This document shows, one piece after another, positions 13,801 to 25,823 of a stretch of 64,000 nt of DNA; position 1 is the stretch's first letter, and the number at the start of each line of letters is the position of its first letter. Source of the DNA: Rostratula benghalensis (taxonomy: Eukaryota; Chordata; Aves; Charadriiformes; Rostratulidae); NCBI GenBank assembly GCA_013399305.1, contig VXAI01000038.1, positions 1,377,194 through 1,441,193 on the forward strand. The letters are read 5' to 3'. The notes below the pieces were generated by a model. That model saw only the letters and a list, made by a program, of their open reading frames with translations. It was not told where the DNA came from and ran no database searches. The translations under genes and the position numbers were made by a program.

Positions 13801-14447
13801 ATATAAATCTAACAGGGTGGGATAGGTTTAGTTAGAAAACTACTTTCTGGGTTAGACATAGTTCCCCCAGTATTTAGAGTTGTCTTTCCAGAAATTAACT
13901 GTTCAAAGAAAGGGCAAGTGATTGCATCTGAGCTGGGATAAAAACAGATTCCACTATGAATTGCTTTCTGGAACCAAACGAAACCCTTTGTGTATGAAAT
14001 GGCAATGCAGAAATTGTATTTTTTTGACTGACTCTTAGTTTCTGCCTCTTGATTGTTGGTTTTCTCTATATACATCTGGAAGTAATGATATGAATAAATA
14101 ATATCAGAATGTAAACTTTCCAAGTTTTATAGTGAAGTTAAATCTGGTTTTTTTTTTTTTATAAGATAGAGCTGTTTGTGTCGTATGAAAGGTTTTTTAA
14201 TTTTGTAGTATCAGATGCAAGATTTACGGTAAAATCATGGTCTTAAAATTGTGTGTGAATGTGTAATATAGAACAGTTTGTGAGGTAATGTGCCTCTGTG
14301 TTTGTTACTAGAAAGGGCTGTGTTTGGTTTCAGCATTACTGGGCACTCAGCTTGCTTCCAAGTTGGTAAGGCCTAGCTTTGGTAGTGTGTGTTGATTTTC
14401 TTTTAAAAAAGAAGAATTCAGGATGCCCATTTCCAAGTCAGAAGATG

Positions 14448-14467
14448 GTGTGTGTGTGTGTGTGTGT
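14448..14467. repeat. (GT)10 microsatellite
   Basis: Ten uninterrupted GT dinucleotides, followed by an impure TTGTTGTG extension. Likely polymorphic in length. Confidence 0.95.
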
Positions 14468-16565
14468 TGTTGTGAGTTACTCTTGTTGGTGGTAGTGTTT
14501 GTCTTTTGACACAAATTTGAATGTAATGCATTGTCTAAAGCTACAAATACAGAGGCTTCTGTTGTGGGTGACGTGAGTTCTCTCTACTTTTCCATTGGAA
14601 TAGAATTTGTTCCAAGTACCAAAGCCAAACAAGGCATCTTTACCATCAAAAGCTTTCCTGGGAATCATTTTGTACTTGATGCTACATATACCTCACCTCT
14701 TATACCCTTTAGCTAATTGTTTTTTCAAAAGGTTGCTAAAAGTGTTGAACAGAGGTGCCATAAATTGAAGAAATGTTAAGTTTGGACTAATTGAAAGCCA
14801 AGTGTTGCTGTCAGGCTTTATTTCTTCTGCAGACTCATGTAGCTGTGGTGGACTGCAGAGACAGTCATCATCCTTCCCAGCAGTGATGAAATCAGATCAC
14901 TCTGGAATTTGCTTTGATTTGAGAGTGCTTCAATGATGAAACAGCAATGCGTAGGCCTCTTGCTGCTTCCCTTTGGAGTCTGTTGTGCAAGAGGCCCTCC
15001 TCCCTCTCCCTGGTCAGCAATCAGCTTTTTTACATCTAATTTAATTTTCTGAGCTGACATTGTCAGTCAGAGATTCAGCAACATGCTTGACAGCAAGAGG
15101 AAAGCCGAGTTCATTTTTGGAAGTGGCTTTATGCAAATAAATCCTTGGGCAGGTCGCTCAAGCAAGGCATTTGCTGATGAATCAGAGTTAGTGCCCTTGT
15201 TTCTTTGTCTCCTGCAGGAAGAAAGCTCACAGTGTGCCACAGGAATCTGTGTGAGTTACAGTAAAAAATTCACACATGCTCACACCTCCCTTTGAGTATT
15301 TTGGGTGTTTGTTGGAAAAAACTGAATTCACAGTGGGATCTGAAGGTTGATGTAGTGCTTGGTTGGCTTCAGGGAACTTACTTTGTAACTTATTCGGGCC
15401 AGGCTTGTTTGTGAGTGGGACTTTCATTATCAGGGAGGCTGTTAACTCTTGTGAACTGTCATGATTTTAGCTTAGTTATCAATAGTTTTAGCTCCTTGGT
15501 AGGTGAACTACAAAAGCATTAAAATAACAAAGCACTCAATAGGCTGAGTGCTGTGATTGCAAGTTTAACTTCTTTTTTTGGAGGATTCTATCACTGTGTA
15601 GCTTAGATTTAGGTTTATGCTATGTTAGTGAGCATGTTTGTTCTACTAATATATTTTATTTTCTGTATTTAAAATGCTTGCCTTCTGTATAGTTGCCTGA
15701 CTCTAAAGTGCAGCACTACTGAATGATAAACTTTCTGTGTGTGGAGTGGGATGCTTGGAGGTGCTTTGCCTGCCTGGGTAGTCGCTGAAAAAAAGAAATT
15801 AATTTGGTTATGCTTCAGTGAACCTTTTCTTCTATGTGTGGATAAGGCAACAGGAGGAGGTTTGTGGGTATCATTCAGCTGCGATGGTAAGGGTGGACCT
15901 GCTCTGAAATAATTGAATAGCTTGCGTGTTCGTGGAGCCTGCTGTAAATAGGAGAAGCTCGTATTACTGAAACAGTTGTGTCTTGCATGAATATCCCCAA
16001 TAGAGTTAACCACTTTGTGGTATTACATCTTGGTCTAATAAATCTAGATGTCATATCCACATAGAAAAATGAATTAAGGCTACAAACCAGCCTGAACTGT
16101 ATCTTCTTACATCTCCAGCCTTTCACAGAGCCTTTCAGGGACTAAACAATTCATATCAGGAAAGGTAGATAAAGGGGAAGTTGAGCAAGAAAAATAGAAG
16201 CTAAAATGTTATGAAAAAGAAGGGACAAGATGAATAAAATTCTGTTGTCCTTTGTCTAGGGCTTCAGTACCTGTTAATGGAGTACAGACTGCTGAATATC
16301 ATTGTAGTAGATATTACCTGTCCAATATTACAATGTATTTTTAAAACTTCTATTGCAGCTACAGCAGTAGTCTGCCCCTCTTACACTGGTGCACTTTTTA
16401 CCACAGAATAATAACCTCTTGATAACCATGGCTTATATATAACCAGAATGTTGTTTTTCTCACTGCAGTGCATTCATCTAATTAGCAATTCATTTCTGCC
16501 TCGCTAGAATAAATGGAATGTCACTACTTGTTTTTACTGTCCATGCATTCTGTATATTTTTTGTT

Positions 16566-16631
16566 ACTTTTATATAGCCAAAGAAATGCCTACAGTGATC
16601 ATGAACACAAATTAAGTAATTGGCTTCTCTT
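16566..16631 (+). repeat. Exact 66-bp direct repeat, copy 1
   Basis: Identical over all 66 bases to 17075-17140, 509 bp downstream in the same orientation. The bases just outside the match differ on both sides, so the boundaries are sharp. Confidence 0.97.
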
Positions 16632-17074
16632 AGGAAAAATTTGTGAAAAAACGAAAGCCTAGCTTTTTATACATGCAACTGATGCTTACTCCTATGAAAA
16701 TAGTCTAAGTAGCTATTGTGGCCATCGTTTTCATTCTACTGTGTGATGATTGGGTGCACCAGAATATAACTGGTCAGGGAAGTATTTTTCTGAATATATC
16801 AATAAAGTGCAAAAAATCCTTTAATATGAGAATACTCATTATTAACAAAGGTAGAAATTAGGTCAAGAAAGGTCATTGAAGAGCGAGTCTTCCTCCAGAT
16901 GTTGATCAGTTATTTATATTAGCTCTTATTTCACACTTTATGATTTCCTATATTTATCTCCTTAAATAAAAACTTGCCATGTTTTAAAAACCATATAGCC
17001 AATAGACTGGTTTATCATTTTGCTAAGTGATCAGACTAGCCTTAAACAGGAGTTCATTGTTGTCTGTGGAGATC

Positions 17075-17140
17075 ACTTTTATATAGCCAAAGAAATGCCT
17101 ACAGTGATCATGAACACAAATTAAGTAATTGGCTTCTCTT
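17075..17140 (+). repeat. Exact 66-bp direct repeat, copy 2
   Basis: Second identical copy of 16566-16631. The two enclose 443 bp of unique sequence (16632-17074). Zero divergence implies a recent duplication, gene conversion or an assembly join error. Confidence 0.97.
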
Positions 17141-17463
17141 TTTTGCCTACTGTATTTTAGAATTTCTTTCCAGTATAGCTCAACAGACAAGAGTATAAAA
17201 CACACAAAAGGTCAACATATAAAACTTGGTTGGTGTTTTTTTTCTAATTAGCTTAAAATAAAGGAACTTCCATATAGCTGAATTTCCACTTTAGAAAGTA
17301 TTAACATTGTTAAGCGGTGAGAAAGCTTTTTGAATTCTTATTGTTTTAGCAGCAAGCAAATATTTCTAGAAACAGAATAATCACTGGGAGATTAATTTCT
17401 TTCCACTGATGTCAGTGCTTCGCTCCTACCTTTTAGAGGTGTATGTTCTTCCTACTAAATAAT

Positions 17464-17501
17464 TTTATTTAGTATGTTAGTATGTTTATTCAGTATGTTA
17501 G
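17464..17501. repeat. Imperfect tandem repeat, 21-bp period
   Basis: A 17-nt unit at 17464-17480 recurs at 17485-17501 with one substitution (T to C at position 7). The core is AGTATGTTAG. Confidence 0.8.
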
Positions 17502-20500
17502 TTCCTCTGTGTTGTAATCTCACTTGGTCGGAGAAAGGTGTCATCGAAAGCCATCGGTAGGATTTGGTGTTGCATCACATCAGCATCACATTGGGATTGC
17601 TATGTTTGATCCATGATCCATTTACAAATGTATTGTATAGTAGGTCTGGATCATTCTATAGGATTTTCCTATCAAAAGGAATCCCTCAAATAAATTGTCA
17701 GAAATGTGCATGCTGTTTCTCTGTGGCAGGCCAATCTCACCACATGTGGTAAGACTTAGTGTATAAATTGCATAAAATGGAATACCTAATGTATATGACT
17801 TTCAAGGTTGGCCCGTTTTTGTCTCTTCCTGCACCCTGCTAGAGTACCTTGCTCTAGTCACATACTCCCTCTTGCTGTGTCTCATTGTCTTCTGTATAAA
17901 ATAAGAAAGATTAGTGACATTGAAACCATTTTGTAAAGCACTGAAGACCTACATTAAATACTACTAGTAAAGAAGCTTTATTGTGTTTCTGGAGGGGTGC
18001 TTTTCTTCAAGTGTTACCTCTTGAGTCCACTGTCATTTGCTTTCCAATTCCTACTCCTGAGCATATCCAAAATTGAGTATAAAGACATTGAAGTAAAATT
18101 TAATTTTTGTAAGTGTTCCAAAAGAAAAAACAGATGCTGCTTTCTAAAATGAAAATGCTGATCTGTCTCAAGATGGATGGTTTTAAAATCAGAGTCTCTT
18201 AAATTCTGTCTGATCAGTATTTGCACAGCGTTTGGGAAGTGGCAGGAGGCAGGAAGAATTGTAAAATTCAGAAAGACAAATGTTGCCTTTAATTGAGCAT
18301 TGACACATTGATTATTTGTACAGTTAATTTAAAATACTATAAAAATATTTACTAATCTTGCAAGACAGATTCTAGTAAAACTAATTTTTTTCTTGTTTTG
18401 CATTGGGTGCATTGACAGCCAAATGTTGTAGCCCTGTGTTTAATTTAGTGAAACAGAATGGGGTTGGTTGGTTTGCTTGAAGTGACTAGCAAGTTTGTTT
18501 TTTTTTAAAAAAAAAATCTCTTATGAAACACACACCAATGTGTGTCCTCTCTTCTTTTAAACATTTAGAAAGTCTTCACCATGTACTGAGGGATCCCTGT
18601 AGTTGTGTCAGGACAGAAGTCATGAGTCTGTCAAAGTCCATGCAGGTCAGGTCTCTTGAAGGGCCTTTAATTTGAGTTTTAATTTGGCCTCAGCCAAAGT
18701 GAAAGACGATGCTAAAATAATTACTCCTGAGATCTTCTTCCTCCTTGATGGCTTAGTGAACACCCCCAGTCTTTAACCTCAGTCTCTGTTCAGAGTCTTG
18801 TTCTTCAGAATGAGTGTATGGGATGTGACTTGGGTTTATTCGACCGTGTGACACTTGGAGGGACTGGGTGAAAGCAGTTGAGGACTGGTTTAATTGAAAA
18901 TTTTTGAGCTCAGCTGTGCTCCTTTAAAAAAAAAAAAACAAACCAAACCAACTCCAAAACTTAGGAAAAAGTTCTCAATGTCTTCCCGTGAAGCGTGAAT
19001 TAAGAGCCAGCTGTATCATATTTAGCAAAAGCACAATCACCTTGCATTGTTTAGGATACAAAACGTGTAGGACTTGCCCTTGTTTAGCAGACTCAGATGC
19101 TGTCAACATCTATACTTCTATTGCAGTAGTAGCAAAGAAAATCAGCGGAGATGCCAAGTTTCCACAGAATAAACGCTACACAATACTATTGTTCTTAAGC
19201 TCTTGTAGCCCATTGGCAACAAGACTCACTCATTTTTTTTCCTTTTTGACGGGCTATAACTGCTGCTTTCTGGTAAACACCATCTTTTACACCAAGCGTA
19301 CGGCAAGGGAGAAGCCATCGCTTCCCTGAGCGGTTGAGGCCCCTCATGAGTCTCATAGAGGTGCTGATGTGAGTGTCAGACTTGTCACAGCTTGTTCTTA
19401 GTACTAGTGGACTGAGCTGATATGGTCAATGCTTTTCTCACTTGAAAGTTTATAATACCTTGAATAAATCTTAACATATTTACAAGGCACAAAGTTACCA
19501 AATTGTCCTCAACATCTAACACAGTTACTTGTTCATGTATCTATAGATCAGGAAAAATCCTAGCATTGAACTGTTTTGGAAATACTAGGATAATAGCTGC
19601 TAGTTAGCTAGTTAAGAGTAGTATTAAGGTCTTGAAAGCATTAAATATTTTTAAACAATTTTGGCAGAACAGGAAAAATTCTTCTGCTGTTCTTTGCTGT
19701 GAATGAAATGCCAGCTTAATGTGATACAGAGACATTTAAAAGACGTGGTTGAATATATTTACAGAGTCTGTTTTCATCTGATTACAACGTCTGCATCCTG
19801 GAGCTTGTGCATACTGGCACCCATAGCTCCAGGTACATTTACCATGCGAGTAATTTGGATCCATTTCCTGCGTACCTCAAGGATGGTGATTGCTCTTGGC
19901 TCAGGCTTTTTAGCACTGTTTTAAGGCAGAAGAGCCTTTGCAAGTGAGTGCTTATGGCAGAGGAGACAGGTCTGCCTCCTGCACGGCTTCCTGAGAATAC
20001 GTGGCTGCAGCTGGGTAGGAGGATGTGACCAGATTAGGTGTAATATTCCTCCCTTCTTTGAAGGGATGGGCAAGAAGAAACTGTAGGAGGCTGGAGGGAA
20101 GCTGTGTTGCAGCCACTCTACCGCAGGTTTCATGATCCTGGTTATGCCATGCCCGAGCGTTAAGCAGGGTTTGAGGCATTGTGAGGTGGTGTGGTTTAGA
20201 ATAGAAACTGTGAGACAACAAAGCTTCCTAGGGAATGTCAACCTTTAAGTTAAAACAAAACACTGTTGAATGCCCTGTGCTGGAATGGTTACAGTTATAA
20301 TTGAGTGAACATCTTTTTTTCCATATGGATTTCCTTTGTCTGTCTATCTCTTGGCCTGTTGGCCATTTGTCTTTCAAACTCTTCCTTTAGTAAGCATTGG
20401 TCCCTCTGCATTCTGTCTTCCCTGTGGAAGTTACCTTCCCTCCAGCTCTTGCTCTGTGAAAAAGCTGACTTGTATCATTCATCACTTCACTGGCTGCTTA

Positions 20501-23500
20501 TCTTTTATTATGTATTACTTAGAGATACCTACTCTCTTTGGATTATACTCGCTAATTTCCCCCATCTGTTACTCTTTAACTTCTTAATTGTGTTATTTAA
20601 TTCAGTAAAACGGTGTGGGGTAGAGTTTACGTGTAACATGCTGTACAAATTAAAACTAATTCTAATGAGACAAATTGCAGTGACTGGGTTGTGTTAAGTA
20701 TGTGACCTTTTGCGGAGCAGAGCAGCCTAGTGTTAGTCTAGCTGTAAAGAAATGTTGGGTTGAAGAATAGTCACTAAACTTTATTGCACAAAACCTCAAG
20801 ATTTTTAAAAATTTCTTTTGGTAAATCCATAAGGCTGAAGTGCTTTTAAGGCAGAAATGCTAGTTGGTAGAAGAATAAACAAGCTACCAACATGGATTAA
20901 CTAATCTTCATTTTTTCTCAGTTGCACGTTGTGAAGCTAGTGGGCAAAGTATTCATTTCTACACACTGGTGGCAGCTGACACTTTCTTAAAATCAGTATT
21001 CACACCTTTCCATTGTTTGCTTTGCAAGGTAAAACTAGCCAACGTGGACTTTCCAATATTACTGTGTCAGGAAAAGCTGGTGGGAAATGGTTGGGTTTTT
21101 TGCACTCTTGAGCTCCCTGTACAACTGAATCAACCAGTGCTGCTCTTACAGTTTGCATCAGCCACTACAGAGTTGTGTGTGAGCTCTGCTTTCTTATCCT
21201 GAGAAGCAATTGGATCATGGATAAGCTGGAAGGTGCTTGAAAGGATCAGGTTAGTTATTTTGGACTTTTCCTTCCTTTCAGCTGTACGTTGGTTCCAGGT
21301 GTCAATGGTTAACTCTGAGTTTACTGGTTTATTGTGGGATCAACATGCAATAACCTACTGGGGAAGATGTCTGCTTGGCTGTGCATCATTTGCTCTTGAT
21401 GACTAGTTCTTTTAAGCCTTTGCATTAACCATTTTGGACATTAAAGGCACATCTTTATTGGATAACACTGAATGGTGATCTTTTAGCTTGAGCAGGACAA
21501 ATAATAAAAGAGAAGTAAATATTTTTAAGCTGCTTTTAAGACAGTTCTTTGTTTAAAAATAATCTTTTAAAATTTTCAAATCTGTATACCGAAAAATATC
21601 TGGAAAATAACTGGTCAATGTTCAAAGGGGGGTTTTTTGGGTTGTGTTTGTTTATTTTTGAAAAGAGAGACAAGCTAACCATGATGCTATCAGTGCTGAG
21701 TTTTTGGTTTTTATATAACATGTTATTTTTAGTACTGCTGTAACTTTGCAAGTTGTATTAAAGTAGCTATTTCAGTGCTTTAGATCTGTAGTTCAAGGGA
21801 AGACTCTTATTTTATGAGTGTTCATATGGTCTGTGTTCCAATTAACTGATTTATGCTCTGTCGTTGGCAAATTTTAAAAAAAAATAGTGGTCTTAATGTC
21901 TCTTATTGCTATTTTAGGTGCTTGAAATTTCACTTAGGATGTAATAGGCAGTGTTAAAGCAGGAAGCTAAACCCCAGCATTGTAGCAAAGCCTACAGAGG
22001 TACTTGGAAAACGTCAGCAGTTTTGGGTGCTTTTTTTTTCCCCCCTTTTCCAATCCTTTTACCGGGAAGGCTCTTGCAATTCACATTTGAAGATCAGGGA
22101 AACAACATTATGCTTGCAGCGGGAGTTAATCTGTGTGCAAAGCATTTTAGTTGAATGAAAGTGAAATAAATAAATAAAAGTCTATTGACCAGCGCCAGCT
22201 CTTTTTTGAGCCTGGGTTAGGCTCTGATCCCTGCAAACCTGAAGTCAAAGTTCTTTGCCACCTCTGTGGCTCCACTGGCCCATCTCTGCAATGTCACTGC
22301 TCTTTTCCTTAGGAACGTTCACCGTACCCTGCTGGCTGGGGAAGCTGTTGGTTCATCCTATCCAGTATCGGTGCCCACTGTGCTGTTTCTCCCAGTTGGT
22401 TCCCCTGTGATCTGCTGCCGAGGCCTTTCCAAGTGTGTTTCCATGGGACAGGACCCCTCTGTGAAGGAGGCAAAGGGGCACTTCCACAAGTGCTTTTTCT
22501 GGGCAGTGGCTGGTTGCAGAATCTCTGTGCCATTTGCTCTGTTTGAAAGCTGTGTGGCAGGTTGAACTGGATGAAACTCACCTGCATTTATCAAAATAGC
22601 AGGGAGGGTAATCCAAAACCATCCATTTAGCTCAACACATCTATTTTATCAGGAGGCAAATGTTTCCTTTGTTGTTGGACTCGCTGTTTTCTGTACGGAG
22701 GAACCTTTGTGAAGGAGGGTGCTGCTGATGTCCCAGCATGTTTTAGTTTGGCTTTAGATGAAGTGCTTTTGGTCAGCTCTCTGACAGTGCCTGTTAGAGT
22801 GGGGATGTTTGGAAATGTATGTTTCTGTAAAGATGGAATTTTTCAGATTTCCTCCAGTATCCTTGAGGATCCATCATGTACCCAAGCATTGGACTTATCT
22901 TCCATTATGGAAATAGATGGCTTGAAACCTCTGTGTAAGAAATAGGAAATGTATTAGTAAACATAATTTATTTTTCTTCGGATTCATTGTTTATTTTTCC
23001 TTGAATATCACAATTCTTTTTTTGCCTGTTTTTTTAGAGTTTTGTTTTGGCCTCACGTTAATTTATTTTCTGCAGTTACCATTAATAACTAATATTTATT
23101 TACATCCTGTCAGTGAGAGTTGCCCATTCTGTCTGTTAGGAGAAGCAGGGGATGAAAAGCTGAAACTTTAAGATAAACTACGCAGGTGAGTTGCTTGTTA
23201 CAGCCACCCGCTCCCTTAGAGCAAATTTTGTGAAGGGCATGGGCTGAGCCTGCTCGGTGTTTGCTTAGCAGGAGTTTGGCAGAGTGGTAGGAAGCAGAGA
23301 TGAACGCTGTTGTGAACCAGCTCGAAAAGGGATGATTGGAGTTGTGAGAAGGCAGTTAGGGAAAATGAAGCATGCAGTTGTGAATTTTCTTCTGTGCCGC
23401 GTCACTAATGCCACGCGGGCTGTCAGTTCTTCAGCCCACTAGAGATATTTATGAAATCAGTCCATGATCCTGGAAATTGAGAGAGGCAGTATTGTTAGAC

Positions 23501-25720
23501 AGAGGAGAGTGCCTAAATGGAAAATACAAGTAATACAATTTGAGAGACGATTATCATAGAAAATGGATGAATTTCCTACAGTCTCCTTGTTTTGCATGCC
23601 TGCAAGAGAGAGCTGAGCATAAAGACAAAGCAAAAAGCAAAAATATAAATTAGTTCTTTTAGATCACAATGATGTTTAAAAAAATACTTGAAAACCTAAT
23701 TTCTTTTTAAACCTAGCTTGAAATAATGCCCAATGAGATGCCAGCCCAGTGCAGCTTGAGGTGTCAGTGAGTTTAGCGTGGTTGTATTTGATCACACAAT
23801 TTAGTTTTTCAAGCCCTTTTTGTTCTGTTTTGCATGTCTCTTGCTTTCAGATCTTACTAATTTTTGCCTTTCTGAGCCATTTTGTCACACTTTTACCATT
23901 GACTGTAGCTCTGTTGTGCCTCACTGTCACACCCAAGTGACTCCCTGTCATGAAATAGGTCTGCAGCGTAAGACTTCCTTCTTGTTAGGTCTGAAATACA
24001 CTTTACTTTCGACTCCTCTCTGTTCGGGTTGCCTGATCATTTGTCTGGGTTCAAGGTCTGTCTTTAAAGAACTAATATTTTGTTGCCGGCAAAAGAAAGG
24101 GGGAGGTGAAGGAAGGGTCAGGGTGTGGATCACTATTAAACAAATTGTGAAGGTCACAAAGAATTTTAATCTGGCTTGAAAAAGAGACTTGTTTCCAGCA
24201 GCACATTTTTGTTGTGATAGTCTGAATGGACAATTGTGGCTACTTTGAGAATTTGGTGTAGACTGCATGACTGGTATAAATTGAATTAGACTCATGACAA
24301 GGACGTAGTCCCCTTTTTTTTGTCTATCTGGCTAATGGAAAGCAGAAGAAAGCCCTGCATGACATGTCTTGACCTGCAATGTCAATGTGGGCTTTTGTGA
24401 CAAGCTCTGATTTCTGGCCTCTCATTTGATAAAGCCAATTTGGTGGAGACTAGAAAGAAGGCTTGCTGCAACAAAAAAAGCGCTTACAGAAAAGAGTATC
24501 TGGTGGTGAGTACAGATGTCTGCCATTTCATTTTAATAAGCATTAGAAAGCTAGAGCTTCTTTAAAATGGGGTAAAGCCTTGGGCTTGTATAACATAGGG
24601 ACATGGTCACACCAAATGGTGCCCTGCATAGTATCCCATGTTGTAGCATCCTCTTTCTTTGTCCTTTTGTCCAGCTATCCCTTTGCCTTCCATTTCCTCC
24701 ATTTGCTTATTTCTTCCATTTTTGTTTCTTGTTCCTCTGCCTTCCTTTAATCCTATTACGCTTCTCTCTTCCCCTCGCTTTGTACCCTAAATCAGAGTGA
24801 AATCACTCCCTCTTTTTCTATGCTGACAAGAGCCACCAGCAGAGCAATCATTGTGAGTGCTGCTTTTCCTTAGCCAGAAAGCATCTAGACTTTCTGATTT
24901 TTTGTTTTGGTCCTTTTCCATCCCATTCCCGATGCCCTACTTTCTGCCGCCCTTGGCACTGGTAGAGGATTGTGTACTTGGAAAATCCTAGTGGAAATAT
25001 TTATAGTGCATCAAAGGAAAAAGTAACTGAATGCAGGTTGTGTAACAGAAAACAGTAACCTGCAGTGCTCATTGCTCTACCTGCACTCACAATGCAGGTG
25101 TAATGATGTCAATTGAAACAATTGAAACATTTTGTAATGTTTTAAGTACTAGGAAAACATTTGGAGTTGCCGTCCTGTTGGAGCTTTTTTAACAAGGTTA
25201 AAAATTCTGTGGTTCCCAATGATACATGATGTAGTGGGTTTTTTAATGCAACGGATCAAGATCTTTTCACTGTAAATTTACAAAAGATTGTCATGTTTTT
25301 CCTGAGTATTAATTTTAAATCAGGGGCAGTAAATTGACCAAGGGTAGTAAAGTATTTTTGCAGTGGGTTACAAACAGGAGCTTGGTGAGAAAATGGCATT
25401 TACACATTTACATTTAGGGTTGCAATTTTGAGGCATAAGAGTTGGCTGCAGGTACTCTGACAGCAAATCACAGCCCTGTGCCAGCATCACGACCGCATCT
25501 GAGTGATGTTTTCTGGAAGTTCTGTCATTTCTATCATGAATTCTGGTGGTTTGTGTTGGAGAGTCATTTCAGCTCATGCCACAGACCTCTAGGGGAGATA
25601 AAGAAAATTGGAAACATGGTGTGGTATGACAAATCCAGAAACACTACTTTTCCAAGCACGTTTATGTTCCATTATCTCATGCAGATTTGAGAAATGTGGT
25701 CTCTTTGTTAATACAATGCA

Positions 25721-25745
25721 TTTTTTTTTCTCTTGCCTTTTTCAG
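25721..25745 (+). other. SLIT3: 3' splice site of the LRR4 exon
   Basis: A pyrimidine tract beginning with nine T and continuing as CTCTTGCCTTTTTCAG leads directly to the exon. The AG at 25744-25745 gives the phase required by the SLIT reading frame. A second AG two bases later would break that frame. Confidence 0.93.
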
Positions 25746-25817
25746 AGACCTGAGTGAAAACCAGATAAAAGGAATCCCTAGAAAGGCCTTTCGAGGAATC
25801 ATTGATGTGAAGAACTT
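25746..25817 (+). CDS. SLIT3: SLIT3 exon encoding LRR4 of the first LRR block (partial gene, one exon)
   Basis: SLIT3 is a secreted glycoprotein that signals through ROBO receptors in axon guidance, cell migration and vessel and heart development; its LRR blocks form curved solenoids, and ROBO binding maps to the second block. This exon is exactly 72 nt. It begins with the third base of a Leu codon and ends with the first two bases of the next one. It reads [20 protein letters not shown] then V-K-N, a canonical LRR with consensus Leu, Asn and Phe positions. From memory of the paralogues, G-I before P-R-K, I after R-G, and D-V-K match SLIT3, whereas SLIT2 has A-I, A-V and D-I-K. It should splice to 52284-52355. 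The main alternative is another SLIT paralogue, which is unlikely. Domain numbering is by family knowledge. Confidence 0.95.
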
Positions 25818-25823
25818 GTAAGT
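25818..25823 (+). other. SLIT3: 5' splice site of the LRR4 exon
   Basis: GTAAGT, a perfect consensus donor, follows directly after the split Leu codon (TT then gt). Confidence 0.95.

Larger units (their letters stand above)
1..25745 (+). other. SLIT3: SLIT3 intron upstream of the LRR4 exon (5' end outside the window)
   Basis: This stretch has no exon I can recognise. Open frames are short, contain no known domain and overlap in several frames, as expected by chance in AT-rich intron. The upstream SLIT3 exon encoding LRR3 was looked for by its expected protein pattern and not seen, so this intron is probably at least 25.7 kb long, less whatever the assembly gap hides. Recognisable contents are one CR1 tail, a few homopolymer and GT tracts, a small tandem duplication, an exact 66-bp direct repeat and a diverged 55-nt repeat pair, each listed separately. 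Assignment to SLIT3 follows from the downstream exon on the same strand. Confidence 0.8.
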
